Shown here piece after piece: positions 18,565 to 28,300 of a stretch of 64,000 nucleotides of DNA; position 1 is the stretch's first letter; every line of letters starts with the position of its first letter. The notes below the pieces were generated by a model. It worked only from the letters and a program-made list of their open reading frames with translations. It was not told where the DNA came from and searched no databases. The position numbers and the translations under genes are program-made. This DNA is from Streptomyces koelreuteriae (GTDB lineage Bacteria; Actinomycetota; Actinomycetes; Streptomycetales; Streptomycetaceae), in the NCBI RefSeq assembly GCF_018604545.1, contig NZ_CP075896.1, forward strand, positions 1,798,001 to 1,862,000, written 5' to 3'.

Positions 18565-20033
18565 GCCGCCTTCGCCTCCTTCGGACTGGTCGGGGTGGTC
18601 AGGGTGAACACGGCCATCTGGGTGGGCGGTCCCACCTCGGGGTCGTCAGGGCCGACGGGTATGAACTCGGCCGAGTAGCCGTGCCGTTCGGCGACCGCCT
18701 CCGCCCAGGCCCGGAACTCGGCGCGGGTCCATTCGAAGCGGTGGTCGCGGTGGCGGACGTGGCCGGCCGGGAGGCTCTCCCAGCGCACGTTGTACTCGAC
18801 GTTCGGGGTCGTCACGAGGACCGCGCGCGGGCGGGCCGAGCCGAACACGGCGTACTCCAGGGCGGGCAGCCGGGGCAGGTCGAGGTGCTCGACGACCTCG
18901 CTGAGCACGGCGGCGTCGTAGCCCTTGATCCGCGGGTCGGTGTAGGCGAGCGAGCCCTGGAAGAGCTTGACGCGCGAGGCCTGCCGCTCCCCCATGCGAT
19001 CCAGCTTGAGCCGCCGGGAGGCGATGGTGAGCGCCCGCATCGACACGTCCACGCCCACGATCTCGGTGAACGCCGGGTCCTTGAGGAGGGTCTGCACCAA
19101 CTGGCCCTGGCCGCAGCCGAGATCCAGGACGCGGGCGGCCCCGGACGCCTTGAGCGCGGCGGTGATGGCCTCCCGGCGCTGTACGGCGAGCGGGGTGGGC
19201 CGCTCCTCGGTCTCGGTCTCCGCCCCGACCGCGTTGTCGATCTCCTCGACCTCGCTGTCGTCGGTCTCGGCCAGCCGGACCAGCTCCAGCCGCTCCGTCG
19301 CCGCACGGGTCAGCGACCAGCGGCGCGAGAGGTAGCGGCTGGTGATCAGCTGCTGCTCGGGGTGGCCGGGCAGCCAGCCCTCACCGGCGCGCAGCAGCTT
19401 GTCGACCTCGTCGGGGGCGACCCAGTAGTGCTTGGCGTCGTCCAGGACCGGGAGCAGGACGTAGAGGTGGCGCAGGGCCTCGGCGAGAGTACGGTCCGTG
19501 GACTCCAGTTCGAGTCGGACGTAGCGGGAGTCGCCCCACTGCGGGAACTCGGTGTCCAGCGGCACGGGTTCGGCGGTGACCGTCCAGCCCAGCGGCTCGA
19601 ACAGCCGCTGTACGAGCCCGGGGCCGCCGCGGGCGGGCAGCGCCGGTACCTCGATACGCAGCGGCCACGGTACGGCGGGCAGTTCGGGCCGGGCGTTGCA
19701 GACGCCCTTCATCGCGCTGGAGAAGACATTGCTCAGCGCCACGGCGAGCAGGGAGGAGGCGGCGTAGGGGCGGTCGTTGACGTACTGCGCGAGTGCCGCG
19801 TCCGGGGCGCCGCCCCGGCCCTTGCCCTTGCCGCGCCTGACCAGTGCCACGGCATCCACCTCCAGCAGCAGCGCCGCCGTGCAGCGCTCGGCGTCCGCCT
19901 CGGGGTAGAGGACATGGGCCGTGCCGTAGGAGGTGGAGAACGCCTGGGCCTTCTCGGGGTGCTTGTGCAGCAGGAAGCCGAGATCGGTGGCGGGGCGCTC
20001 CGGGGTGCCGGTGGTGGTGATGGTCAGAAACAC
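18561..20033 (-). CDS. hen1: 3'-terminal RNA ribose 2'-O-methyltransferase Hen1
   Basis: A 490-residue protein. The N-terminal half (MFLTITTTGTPERPATDLGFLLHKHP...) is the bacterial Hen1 domain that activates Pnkp ligation. The C-terminal half is a Rossmann methyltransferase with LDLGCGQGQLV for SAM, the metal-binding EVVEH segment and HRDHRFEWTRAEF. It methylates the 2'-OH of the 3' end at a break before ligation, which stops repeat cleavage at the same site. It is translationally coupled to pnkp. The start codon at 20033 gives the exact conserved N-terminus. Confidence 0.95.
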   Translation of the reverse strand: MFLTITTTGTPERPATDLGFLLHKHPEKAQAFSTSYGTAHVLYPEADAERCTAALLLEVDAVALVRRGKGKGRGGAPDAALAQYVNDRPYAASSLLAVALSNVFSSAMKGVCNARPELPAVPWPLRIEVPALPARGGPGLVQRLFEPLGWTVTAEPVPLDTEFPQWGDSRYVRLELESTDRTLAEALRHLYVLLPVLDDAKHYWVAPDEVDKLLRAGEGWLPGHPEQQLITSRYLSRRWSLTRAATERLELVRLAETDDSEVEEIDNAVGAETETEERPTPLAVQRREAITAALKASGAARVLDLGCGQGQLVQTLLKDPAFTEIVGVDVSMRALTIASRRLKLDRMGERQASRVKLFQGSLAYTDPRIKGYDAAVLSEVVEHLDLPRLPALEYAVFGSARPRAVLVTTPNVEYNVRWESLPAGHVRHRDHRFEWTRAEFRAWAEAVAERHGYSAEFIPVGPDDPEVGPPTQMAVFTLTTPTSPKEAKAA

Positions 20034-20160
20034 GGTGGATCGACCTTTGATCAGTGGTCTGAACTGCGGATCCCCTCACCGTACAGAGCGAACTTCGGCA
20101 GCATCCGGGAATTTTCGCTAGCCTCCGGTCGACCGGGCGTTCGAGGGAGGATGTGCGACT
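20034..20160. promoter_or_regulatory. divergent promoter region hen1 / methyltransferase
   Basis: A 127-base gap between two divergent genes that must hold promoters for both. It is locally less GC-rich, for example around 20096-20120 (CAGCATCCGGGAATTTTCGC). GGGAGG at 20145-20150 is the ribosome-binding site for the rightward gene. No operator was recognised. Confidence 0.4.
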
Positions 20161-20952
20161 GTGGGCACGATCGACACCAGCAAGCCCCATTCGGCGCGGA
20201 TGTACGACTACTTCCTGGGCGGGAAGGACAACTACCCGGTCGACGTGGCGGCGGCCGAGCAGGTGACCTCGCACTTCCCCGCCGTGAGCGCGATGGCGCG
20301 CACCAATCGCGCCTTCATGCACCGCGCCTCCCGGCTGCTGGCCGAGCGGGGCGTCCGCCAGTTCCTCGACATCGGGACCGGCATCCCGACCGAGCCGAAC
20401 CTCCACCAGATCGTCCAAGGGGTCGCCCCCGACGCCCGGGTGGTCTACGCGGACAACGACCCGATCGTGCTCCGGCACGCCGAGGCCCTGCTGCACAGCG
20501 CGCCCGAGGGGAGGACCGCCTACGTCCAGGCCGATGTGCGGGACCCCGCAAAGATCATCGCGACGGCCCGGGAGACCCTCGACTTCAGCCGGCCGATCGC
20601 CCTGTCCCTGGTGGCACTCCTGCACCTGGTGGGCGACGAGGACGAGCCCCTCCGGCTGGTCCGGGAACTCCTCGAACCGCTGCCGCCCGGAAGCCACTTG
20701 ACGCTCTCCCACGCGACGGGCGACTTCGACCCGGAGACCTGGGAGCGGGTCGTCGAGGTGTACCGCAAGGGCGGCACGGCGGCGCAGGTGCGCAGCCGGG
20801 AGGAGTTCTCGGAGTTCTTCACGGGCCTTGAGCTGGTGGACCCGGGTGTGGTCCTGGCCGCGCGGTGGCATCCCGGGCTCGGCGAACGGCGTGGAGGGGA
20901 CGGCGGGGGCAACGAGATCCCCCTCTACGTGGCGGTCGCCCGCAAGCCCTGA
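20161..20952 (+). CDS. SAM-dependent methyltransferase (DUF574/Methyltransf_19 family)
   Basis: A 263-residue protein opening with the family hallmark IDTSKPHSARMYDYFLGGKDNYPVD. It also has FLDIGTGIPTEPNLHQI for SAM binding, VVYADNDPIVL and ALLHLVGDEDEP. This family is very expanded in actinomycetes. Its substrates are unknown. The GTG at 20161 has GGGAGG ten bases upstream; an ATG at 20151 is out of frame. It stands alone, divergent from hen1 and convergent with the oxidoreductase gene. Confidence 0.9.
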   Translation: MGTIDTSKPHSARMYDYFLGGKDNYPVDVAAAEQVTSHFPAVSAMARTNRAFMHRASRLLAERGVRQFLDIGTGIPTEPNLHQIVQGVAPDARVVYADNDPIVLRHAEALLHSAPEGRTAYVQADVRDPAKIIATARETLDFSRPIALSLVALLHLVGDEDEPLRLVRELLEPLPPGSHLTLSHATGDFDPETWERVVEVYRKGGTAAQVRSREEFSEFFTGLELVDPGVVLAARWHPGLGERRGGDGGGNEIPLYVAVARKP

Positions 20953-21030
20953 CACGGGCCCGGCGGTTCGCGCTCCACGGCCCGGTCCGCCGGACGGCCG
21001 ACGTGCCGGGCCGGGCAGTGCCCGCCGGTT

Positions 21031-21954
21031 CTACGACAGCTGCGACTGCACCTGCGAGGAGATCAGCTCCAGGTGGTCGAGGTCGTACAGGTCGAGGATC
21101 TGGAGGTAGATCCGCTGGGCGCCGATCTCGGCGTAGCGGCCGATCTTGTCGACGACCTCGGACGGGGAACCGGCCAGGCCGTTGAGCTTCAGCTCGTCGG
21201 CCTCGCGGCCGATCGCGGCGGCCCGGCGGGCGATCTCCGCCTCGTCCCGGCCGACGCAGACGACGAGGGCGTTGGAGTAGGTCAGGTCGTCGCCGTCCCG
21301 GCCGGCCTCCTCGGCGGCGGCACGCACCCGGCCGAACTGGCGCGCGCTGTCCTCGAGGGAGGCGAAGGGGATGTTGAACTCGTCGGCGTACTTCGCGGCC
21401 AGCCGCGGGGTGCGGGTGGCGCCGTGGCCGCCGACGAGCACGGGGATCTTCCGCTGCGCGGGCTTGGGCAGCGCGGGAGAGTCCGTGAGGTCGTAATGGG
21501 TGCCGTGGAAGTCGAAGGTCTTGCCGGGCTCCGTCGCCCAGAGGCCGGTGACGATCTCCAGCTGCTCCTCGAGGCGGGAGAACTTCTCCTTGGGGAACGG
21601 GATGCCGTAGGCCTTGTGCTCCTCCTCGAACCAGCCGGCACCGAGGCCGAGCTCGACACGGCCGCCGGACATCTGGTCGACCTGCGCGACCTGGATGGCG
21701 AGCACGCCGGGCAGCCGGAAGGTGCCGGCGGTCATCAGGGTGCCGAGCCGGATGCGCTTGGTCTCACGGGCGAGTCCGGCCAGGGTCAGCCAGGCGTCGG
21801 TGGGGCCGGGGAGGCCGTCGCCGGAGCCCATGCGGAGGTAATGGTCGGAGCGGAAAAAGGCGTCGAATCCCAGGTCCTCGGTGGCCTTGGCGACGGCGAG
21901 CAGCGTGTCATAGGTGGCCCCCTGCTGGGGCTCGGTGAAGATGCGCAGATCCAT
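21031..21954 (-). CDS. LLM-class F420-dependent oxidoreductase
   Basis: A 307-residue TIM-barrel flavin/F420 oxidoreductase of the luciferase-like family. MDLRIFTEPQQGATYDTLLAVAKATEDLGFDAFF, RSDHY, the RIRLGTLMT strand and GRVELGLGAGWFEEEH are characteristic. PVLVGGHGATRTPRLAAKYADEFN supplies the phosphate-binding region. F420 rather than FMN is suggested by the GLGAGW type and by family habit in actinomycetes. The substrate is unknown. The ATG at 21954 is preferred over the GTG at 21969 because it begins at the conserved first strand and is preceded by AGGATGGA. Confidence 0.88.
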   Translation of the reverse strand: MDLRIFTEPQQGATYDTLLAVAKATEDLGFDAFFRSDHYLRMGSGDGLPGPTDAWLTLAGLARETKRIRLGTLMTAGTFRLPGVLAIQVAQVDQMSGGRVELGLGAGWFEEEHKAYGIPFPKEKFSRLEEQLEIVTGLWATEPGKTFDFHGTHYDLTDSPALPKPAQRKIPVLVGGHGATRTPRLAAKYADEFNIPFASLEDSARQFGRVRAAAEEAGRDGDDLTYSNALVVCVGRDEAEIARRAAAIGREADELKLNGLAGSPSEVVDKIGRYAEIGAQRIYLQILDLYDLDHLELISSQVQSQLS

Positions 21955-22192
21955 ACGTCCATCCTGCACGCCGGGGTGCGGGGCGACGCGGTCGGTCCCC
22001 GGTCCCCCGCGCGCCCCGGTCGGGTGAAATTACGTCCATACCGCGCGTGCCGCCTGACCCGGCCAGTGACCGGCCCCAGTGATGATCGTTGGCTCGGGCG
22101 GAGCCGGAGCCCCCGGCTTCCGCACCGGCCCGCGACCGCCGGGGCGTCACCCGCGTCGGCCTCCCCGGGGGCCATGGGCCGAGGAGGCCGTC
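21955..22192. promoter_or_regulatory. divergent intergenic region
   Basis: A 238-base gap between the oxidoreductase and a small rightward gene. It should contain the leftward promoter. GAGGAGG at 22181-22187 is the ribosome-binding site of the small gene. I see no other recognisable element. Confidence 0.35.
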
Positions 22193-22375
22193 ATGTCCGA
22201 AGAGACCGTGCCGCAGCAGGGCGGGACCGGGCAGCCGAAAGGGCTGTTGCAGCAGATGGAGGAGCTGATGGCGGCGTTGAACGCGGACCTGTCGGCGTTG
22301 GACGCGGATCTTCAGGCGGCGGGGGATGCGGGCCGGGGGCCGGGCGAGGAGGGCGACCGGGGGCGTTCGGGCTGA
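22193..22375 (+). CDS. small acidic hypothetical protein
   Basis: A 60-residue protein with a short amphipathic helix (LLQQMEELMAALNADLSALDADLQ) flanked by flexible, Gly/Glu/Arg-rich ends. GAGGAGG lies five bases before the ATG, one of the better ribosome-binding sites in the window, which supports a real gene despite the size. The helix could form a coiled coil. I do not recognise the family and no neighbour indicates a function. Confidence 0.6.
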   Translation: MSEETVPQQGGTGQPKGLLQQMEELMAALNADLSALDADLQAAGDAGRGPGEEGDRGRSG

Positions 22376-22388
22376 GGACGTCGCCCTA

Positions 22389-22418
22389 GGGGCGCGGGGA
22401 ACTGCGCGAACAACCCCC
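22389..22418. repeat. dispersed Streptomyces GGGGCGCGGGGAACTGCGCG element, copy 1
   Basis: The core GGGGCGCGGGGAACTGCGCG at 22389-22408 is a sequence I know as very frequent in Streptomyces intergenic DNA. It lies just downstream of the small gene stop. A second, inverted copy occurs at 38801-38827 inside a gene start. Its function is unknown; it may be a REP-like element or a 3'-end RNA structure. Confidence 0.7.
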
Positions 22419-22492
22419 ACCGGCCCGCACCCGGACGACAAGCCTGCCCGGGATCAACGCCGGGGCAGCCGCCAGGGCTACTGCGGCGGCGC

Positions 22493-22963
22493 CTAGCCCG
22501 CCTCCCGCTCCGGTACCACCTGCTCGCGGTCCGCGAGTCTGCGGAGCATTTCCAGGACGCGGTCGCGGGACTCGTCCGCCGCGTCGATGGCCTCCATGCA
22601 CTGCCAGTACGTGCCCTCGTCGTCGGCGGCGCAGGCGAGGCCGACGAGGGCGATGCCGACCTCGCCGAGGAGGCCGCCGAGGAACATCAGGGTGTGGCGG
22701 GCGTCGCCCAACTCGGTGAGCTGGCCCGCCCGCAGCTCACCGGGGGCCAGTTCGGGCGGGTCGAGGACGCCGCAGCCCCGGCCCGCCAGCTCCGTCAATC
22801 CCAGTGCCTCGCCGCGTAGTTCGGGAGGTCCGGCGACCGCGAGGCGGCTGCCTATCGCCTGCGCGAGGGCCTGTGCCTGCCACACCTCGGCCAGGATCTC
22901 CCGCTGGTCCCCGCCGACGGCCAGGGACCGCCTGCTCGTCACGATGAGCCGCACAGCGTCCAT
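22493..22963 (-). CDS. DUF6099-like hypothetical protein
   Basis: A 156-residue soluble protein starting MDAVRLIVTSRRSLAVGGDQREILAEVWQAQALAQAIGSRLAV, rich in alpha helix, with a late CAADDEGTYWQCMEAIDAADE segment. I associate this pattern with the Streptomyces DUF6099 family, which has no known function. The ATG at 22963 has a GGGGG stretch eight bases upstream and gives the usual length. The gene is transcribed alone, with a comparatively A/T-rich 173-base region upstream. Confidence 0.65.
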   Translation of the reverse strand: MDAVRLIVTSRRSLAVGGDQREILAEVWQAQALAQAIGSRLAVAGPPELRGEALGLTELAGRGCGVLDPPELAPGELRAGQLTELGDARHTLMFLGGLLGEVGIALVGLACAADDEGTYWQCMEAIDAADESRDRVLEMLRRLADREQVVPEREAG

Positions 22964-23136
22964 GCGCTGCCCCCGTCTGTCCCGACGCGCTTTCGCGCGT
23001 ACGCCTGCCCGAACTCCCTTGTTCACTACCCAGAGTGAAGGGGGCTGAGACGAAAAGCCAGAGGAAGACGGAAATCTGCGGACAACAATTCGGATTCGGG
23101 CCGCATTTTGATTACGCAGCGTACAAACGGACTTTG

Positions 23137-23466
23137 CTACTCCTGGATCGGGAACCTCCCTTCGTTCCGGTCGATCTTCGCGTTCAGCGCCGCCAGCGGG
23201 TCGATGCCGAGCACCTCGCAGAGCTGGAGCAGATACGCGAGCACGTCGGCGACCTCGTCGGTGACGCGGTGCGCGGAGTCGGGGTCGGTCATGACGCGGG
23301 CCGACTCCTCGGGGGTCAACCACTGGAAGATCTCGACCAGTTCGGAGGCCTCCACGCTGAGCGCGGCGACCAGGTTCTTGGGGGTGTGGTACTGCTGCCA
23401 GTTCCGCGCGGCCGCGAATTCGGCCAGGCGGCGCTGCAGTCCGGCCACGTCCAGGTGATCAGTCAC
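23137..23466 (-). CDS. MazG-like nucleotide pyrophosphohydrolase
   Basis: A 109-residue all-alpha NTP pyrophosphohydrolase. The metal-binding motif pattern is present as EASELVEIFQW and, about 30 residues later, DEVADVLAYLLQL (E-x-x-E then E-x-x-D). Members hydrolyse non-canonical or excess (d)NTPs to NMP and pyrophosphate and act as house-cleaning enzymes. The GTG at 23466 gives a normal length and overlaps the end of the AAA ATPase gene by eight bases, so the two are probably co-translated. Confidence 0.88.
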   Translation of the reverse strand: MTDHLDVAGLQRRLAEFAAARNWQQYHTPKNLVAALSVEASELVEIFQWLTPEESARVMTDPDSAHRVTDEVADVLAYLLQLCEVLGIDPLAALNAKIDRNEGRFPIQE

Positions 23467-24634
23467 GGTCCAGGTGTACCACCGTGACACCCTCCGTCCC
23501 GGCGGCCCACGAGGCGTCACTGACCGTGCCGACGAGGCGGATGTGCCCCCGGTCGCACATCCGGACCGCGAGGCGCAGCAGTTCCAGCCGCTGCCGTCCG
23601 TCCAGGCCCCGGTCGAGGCCGTCGGCGAGGACGGTGAGCGTCTGGAGCGCGGCGGGCACCTCGCCGGCCGGGTCGACCTCCAGCACGCCCGGTCCGGTGA
23701 GCAGGACCAGCGCGAGGGCCACGTAGCGCAGTTCGCCGTCGCCGAGGCGCCGCAGGTCCGTAAGGACGCCGTCGCCCCGGTCGAGGATCGCGCGGATCGT
23801 TCCCGTCGCCTCCTCCGCCTTGGCGAGGACGTCGGCGACCGGCCCGGCGCAGCCGGCGCGTACCGCCGCCACGAACAGCGCGTGCCGTCGTCCGCACTCG
23901 GCGCGGGTGCGGCCGAGGACGTCGGCCAGATTGCCGCAGCCTCCGAGCAGTCGGCCGGAGCCGGAGGGTACGGGGCCGCGCATCCGGGCGGGCTGGGGGT
24001 CGCAGGCGAAGACGGAGCGCAGGGCGACCACCATCTGCTCGGCGGCGGCCAGCACCCTGCGCTGGCCGGGTGTCGTGCCGGCCACGCGCAGCGGCAGCAG
24101 GGCCGTGCCGAGCCGGTCGTCCGGCAGTGGGCCGCGGGTGACCGGCGTCGGCCCGGCCGTGTGCCAGGCGGCCTGGACGGCGCGCTTGCCGGGGTCGCGC
24201 AGGGCCGTCTCCAGCAGGACCAGGCCGTCGGCCGTCAACCGCTCCCCCACGATCCGCAGTTCGGGCTCGGCCTGCACGGCCACGTCGAGCCGGACCGGGC
24301 CCGCGGGGCCGTCGGCCGTGCAGCCGATGCGGAAGCCGCGGCGGCGCTGCGCGTCGGGCCGGGCCCGCTCCGGGACACAGGCGACGGGGTCCGGGAACGC
24401 CTCGCCGAGCCCGGCGCCGCCGCCGAGCCGGGCCAGAGCCTCGTACGCCCGTAACGCGCTGGTCTTGCCGCAGCCGCTGGGGCCGGCGAGGAGGGTGAGC
24501 GGCCCGAGCGGGAAGGCGGCGCGGCGGTGGGTGGTGAAGGCGGCCAGGCGCAGCTCGGTGAGGCGGGGGCGGTCTGGATGCGCGAGAGCCGCGTGAGGTG
24601 CGGGGGCAATCGGGGATGCGGGGGGCTGGGTCAT
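23459..24634 (-). CDS. AAA/ABC-type ATP-binding protein (RecF/SMC-like)
   Basis: A 391-residue protein with LTLLAGPSGCGKTSALRAYEAL as Walker A, an ABC-like signature LGDGELRYVALALVLL and Walker B VLEVDPAGE in the C-terminal third. The short insert between head halves is like that of compact RecF/RloC-type chromosome or defence ATPases rather than of transporters, and there are no membrane segments. It is coupled to the downstream pyrophosphohydrolase gene by an eight-base overlap. Function is unknown; DNA maintenance or nucleotide-pool control are guesses from context. Confidence 0.75.
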   Translation of the reverse strand: MTQPPASPIAPAPHAALAHPDRPRLTELRLAAFTTHRRAAFPLGPLTLLAGPSGCGKTSALRAYEALARLGGGAGLGEAFPDPVACVPERARPDAQRRRGFRIGCTADGPAGPVRLDVAVQAEPELRIVGERLTADGLVLLETALRDPGKRAVQAAWHTAGPTPVTRGPLPDDRLGTALLPLRVAGTTPGQRRVLAAAEQMVVALRSVFACDPQPARMRGPVPSGSGRLLGGCGNLADVLGRTRAECGRRHALFVAAVRAGCAGPVADVLAKAEEATGTIRAILDRGDGVLTDLRRLGDGELRYVALALVLLTGPGVLEVDPAGEVPAALQTLTVLADGLDRGLDGRQRLELLRLAVRMCDRGHIRLVGTVSDASWAAGTEGVTVVHLDRD

Positions 24635-24692
24635 ATCCGGACGGTAGGGCTCCGGCGACAGGACGAACCGTTCCGTCTCCGGGCCTTTCCTA

Positions 24693-24769
24693 CGATCGAG
24701 CTACCGTCACACCGATCGAGCCGCCGTCACACCGATCGAGCCACCGCCACACCGGTCGAACCGTCACAC
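24693..24769. repeat. 20-bp tandem repeat, 3.8 copies
   Basis: Units of the type CGATCGAGCYRCCGYCACAC occur at 24693-24712, 24713-24732 and 24733-24752, with a shortened fourth copy to 24769. They lie between the SepF-like gene stop and the AAA ATPase start, and the last copy reaches into the end of the SepF-like gene. They are likely a variable-number repeat; an effect on ATPase transcription is possible. Confidence 0.85.
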
Positions 24770-25159
24770 CCCGGGCAGACCGGCCCCCTCCATCAGCCCC
24801 GTCACCTCGGTGCCGGCCGGCGTCAGCAGGAACACATTGCGGTCCACGCGGTGCATCCCGCTCGCCAGGCCGAAGACGACGCCCGTGCTGAAGTCGAGGA
24901 CGCGCTTGGCGACCTCCGTCTCCGCACCGGTCAGGTCGAGCAGCACGGGCACCCCCGCCATCAGCCGCTCGGCGACGTCACGGGCGTCGGCGAAGACGTT
25001 CACCCGCAGGACGACGAAGCGGCGGCGCGTCTCCGTCTCCGCCTCGGGTATGGACCGGTGGCCGACGGAGGACGGCCAGGCGTCCCGGCCCCGCAGCGGC
25101 ACGACCTGGGCGAGCCCCTCCCACTGTTCGTCGGTGACATCGTGGCTGTTCACCGGCAT
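24764..25159 (-). CDS. sflB: SepF-like cell division protein (Sfl type)
   Basis: A 131-residue protein with the SepF/DUF552 core RRFVVLRVNVFADARDVAERLMAGVPVLLDLTGAETEVAKRVLDFSTGVVFGL and the end VFLLTPAGTEV. SepF tethers FtsZ to the membrane, but this copy lacks the usual N-terminal amphipathic helix and long linker, as do the Streptomyces SepF-like paralogues. The ATG at 25159 is preceded by CAGGACGGAG. The symbol follows the S. coelicolor SflB position in this neighbourhood and is tentative; the SepF-family call is secure. Confidence 0.8.
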   Translation of the reverse strand: MPVNSHDVTDEQWEGLAQVVPLRGRDAWPSSVGHRSIPEAETETRRRFVVLRVNVFADARDVAERLMAGVPVLLDLTGAETEVAKRVLDFSTGVVFGLASGMHRVDRNVFLLTPAGTEVTGLMEGAGLPGV

Positions 25160-25291
25160 GCTCCGTCCTGGCTCGCACTGACTGTCTGCATCGGGCAATT
25201 CTTGCGCAGAGTCACCCGTTCGGCCCAACAGCGACACGCTCCGCGACCTCAATGCACCTCACAACGGCCAGAAGACGGCTGTGTGACGGGC

Positions 25292-25330
25292 GTAACTCCT
25301 CGTGATCAAGCAATGTCACACCTGCGTAAC
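25292..25330 (+). promoter_or_regulatory. GlnR-type binding site
   Basis: GTCAC (25315-25319) and GTAAC (25326-25330) are separated by exactly six bases, matching the GTnAC-n6-GnAAC GlnR pattern of actinomycetes. A second, weaker pair, GTAAC (25292-25296) and TGATC (25303-25307), lies one repeat upstream. The site ends 23 bases before the nitrate reductase start, fitting nitrogen control of nitrate assimilation. Confidence 0.7.
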
Positions 25331-25353
25331 GGGGTCTTCGTACCGTCGACGGC

Positions 25354-28300
25354 ATGACCACGACTCCCCGGCCGCAGCAGGAGACGAAGCAGGTGCGCAC
25401 CGTCTGCTCGTACTGCGGTGTGGGCTGCGGCCTCGTCCTCGATGTCGGGGCGGGGCCGGACGGCCGGCGCAAGATCTTCAAGGCGTCCGGTGACAAGGCG
25501 CATCCCGCGAACGCGGGGCGGCTGTGCACCAAGGGCGCGACCACGGCCGACATGCTCGCCGCGCCCGGGCGGCTGACCGGCGCGCTGGTGCGGGGCGACC
25601 GGGGCGAGGAGCCGGTTCCGGCGCCGGTGTCCGACGCGATCGCCGAGACCGCGGCGCGGCTGCGGGCGATCGTCGACGAGCACGGGCCGGACGCGGTCGC
25701 CTTCTACGTCTCGGGGCAGATGAGCCTGGAGGCGCAGTATCTGGCCAACAAGCTGGCCAAGGGGTTCGTGCGGACGAACGGGATCGAGTCGAACTCACGG
25801 CTGTGCATGGCGAGCGCGGGCACGGGCTACAAGCTGTCGCTGGGGGCGGACGGGCCGCCCGGGTCGTACGAGGACTTCGATCAGGCGGATGCCTTTCTGG
25901 TCATCGGGTCGAACATGGCCGACTGCCATCCCATCCTGTTCCTGCGGATGATGGAGCGGGTCAAGGCGGGTGCCAAGCTGATCGTCGTCGATCCGCGGCG
26001 GACCGCGACCGCGGCGAAGGCCGATCTGTTCCTGCAGGTCAAGCCGGGGACCGACCTGGCGCTGCTGAACGGTCTGCTGCGGCTGCTGCACGAGGGCGGG
26101 CACACCGACCAGGAGTTCATGGCCGCGCACACCGAGGGCTGGGAGGCCCTGCCCGGGTTCCTCGCCGACTACGCCCCGGCCGCGGTCGCGGAGATCACCG
26201 GGATCGCCGAGGACGATCTGCGCACCGCCGCCCGGTTGATCGGCGCGGCGGGCAAGCGGTGGATGAGCTGCTGGACCATGGGGCTCAACCAGTCCACGCA
26301 CGGCACCTGGAACACCAACGCCCTGGTCAATCTGCATCTGGCCACGGGGGCGATCTGCCGTCCGGGCGCCGGGCCGTTCTCCCTGACCGGTCAGCCGAAC
26401 GCCATGGGCGGGCGCGAGATGGGCTACATGGGCCCGGGGCTGCCGGGGCAGCGGTCGGTGCTCGTGGACGAGGAGCGGGCGTTCGTCGAGGACGTGTGGG
26501 AGCTGCCGCCGGGGACCCTGCGCAAGGACGGCGTCGGCAAGGGCACCGTCGAGATGTTCCGGAAGATGGCCGACGGGGAGATCAAGGCCTGCTGGATCAT
26601 CTGCACCAACCCCGTCGCCTCGGTATCCAACCGCCGTACGGTCATCGAGGGACTGGAGGCCGCCGAGTTCGTCGTCACGCAGGACGTGTTCACCGACACC
26701 GAGACGAACGCGTACGCCGACGTCGTCCTGCCGGGCGCGATGTGGACCGAGGCCGAGGGCGTCTTCGTCAACAGCGAGCGCACCCTCACGCTGACGCAGC
26801 CGGCCGCGGACCCGCCCGGGGAGGCGATGGCCGACTGGCGGATCATCGCGGAGGTGGCGTGCGCGATGGGGTACGAGAAGGGGTTCTCGTACGACAGCGC
26901 CGAGCAGGTCTTCGAGGAGATCCGGCGGTTCTGGAACCCGAAGACCGGGTGGGACCTGCGCGGGGTGTCCTACGAGCGGCTGCGCGAGACGCCCGTGCAG
27001 TGGCCGGCCGCGCGGGAGGACGGGCCGGACCGCAATCCCATCCGGTACGTCGGCGACGAGGGGCTGCGTTTTCCGACCGCCTCCGGGCGGGGCGTGTTCT
27101 TCGCGCGTCCGCATCTGCCCGCCGCCGAGATGCCGGACGACGACTATCCGTTCGTGCTCAACACCGGGCGGGTGCAGCACCAGTGGCACACGCTCACCAA
27201 GACCGGGAAGGTCGCGAAGCTCAACAAGCTGAACTCCGGGCCCTTCGTGGAGCTCCATCCGCTGGACGCGGCAGCGCAGGGTGTCGCGGAGGGCGATCTG
27301 GTCGAGGTCGCCTCGCGGCGCGGGCGGGCCGTGCTGCCGGCGGTGGTGACGGACCGGGTGCGGCCGGGGTGCTGTTTCGCGCCGTTCCACTGGAACGACC
27401 TGTTCGGCGAGTATCTGAGCATCAACGCGGTGACGAGCGACGCGGTGGATCCGCTGTCGTTCCAGCCCGAGTTCAAGGTGTGCGCGGTGTCGCTGGCGAA
27501 GGTGGCCGCGCCGATACCGGCACCGGCACCGCCCGCCGAGGCGCTCGTGCCGACGGAGGTGACCCCGGGCGCCGCCGACCCCTTCGGCCTGGAACCCTCC
27601 CCTCCGCCGGTCCTCTCCGCCCAGGAACGCCGCTACCTCACCGGTTTCCTCGCCGGGCTCCGCTCGGGCACCCTCGGCGGTGTCCCGGTGCTGCCGCCCG
27701 ACGCGCCCTTCTCCCCCGAGCACGCCCTGTGGGTCAACGGGGTCCTCGCCGGCATGTACTCCAGGACCGCGACGCCGACGGCGACGCCCGCGCCGCAGGA
27801 GCCGGCCGGGCGCGAGATCGTCGTGCTGTGGGCCTCGCAGACCGGCAACGCCGAGGAGTTCGCCTCCGCCACCGCCGAGCGCCTGACCGCGACCGGGCAT
27901 CGCGCGCGACTCGTCGGCATGGACGAGGCCGACGTCGGGGCGCTGGCCGGCACGTCCGACCTGCTCTTCATCACCAGCACCTTCGGGGACGGCGACGCGC
28001 CCGACAACGGCAGCGGCCTCTGGGACACGCTCGCCGACGCCGGAGCCCCGCGGCTGGACGGGGTGCGGTACGCCGTGCTCGCCTTCGGGGACTCCTCGTA
28101 CGACGACTTCTGCGGGCACGGACGGCGGCTGGACGCGCGGCTCGACGAGCTGGGCGGGGTGCGGCTGGCCCCGCGTGCGGACTGCGAGCCGGACTACGAA
28201 CCCTCCGCCGGGCAGTGGCTCGATGAAGTGCTCTCGGCGCTGGGCGGCACGGGCACGGCCCCGGCACCCGCCCCGGCCGAGAAGCCGAAATCCGCCTCCA

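Noticed and set aside
24693..24769. CRISPR array
   Set aside because: The 20-base units are contiguous, with no spacers.
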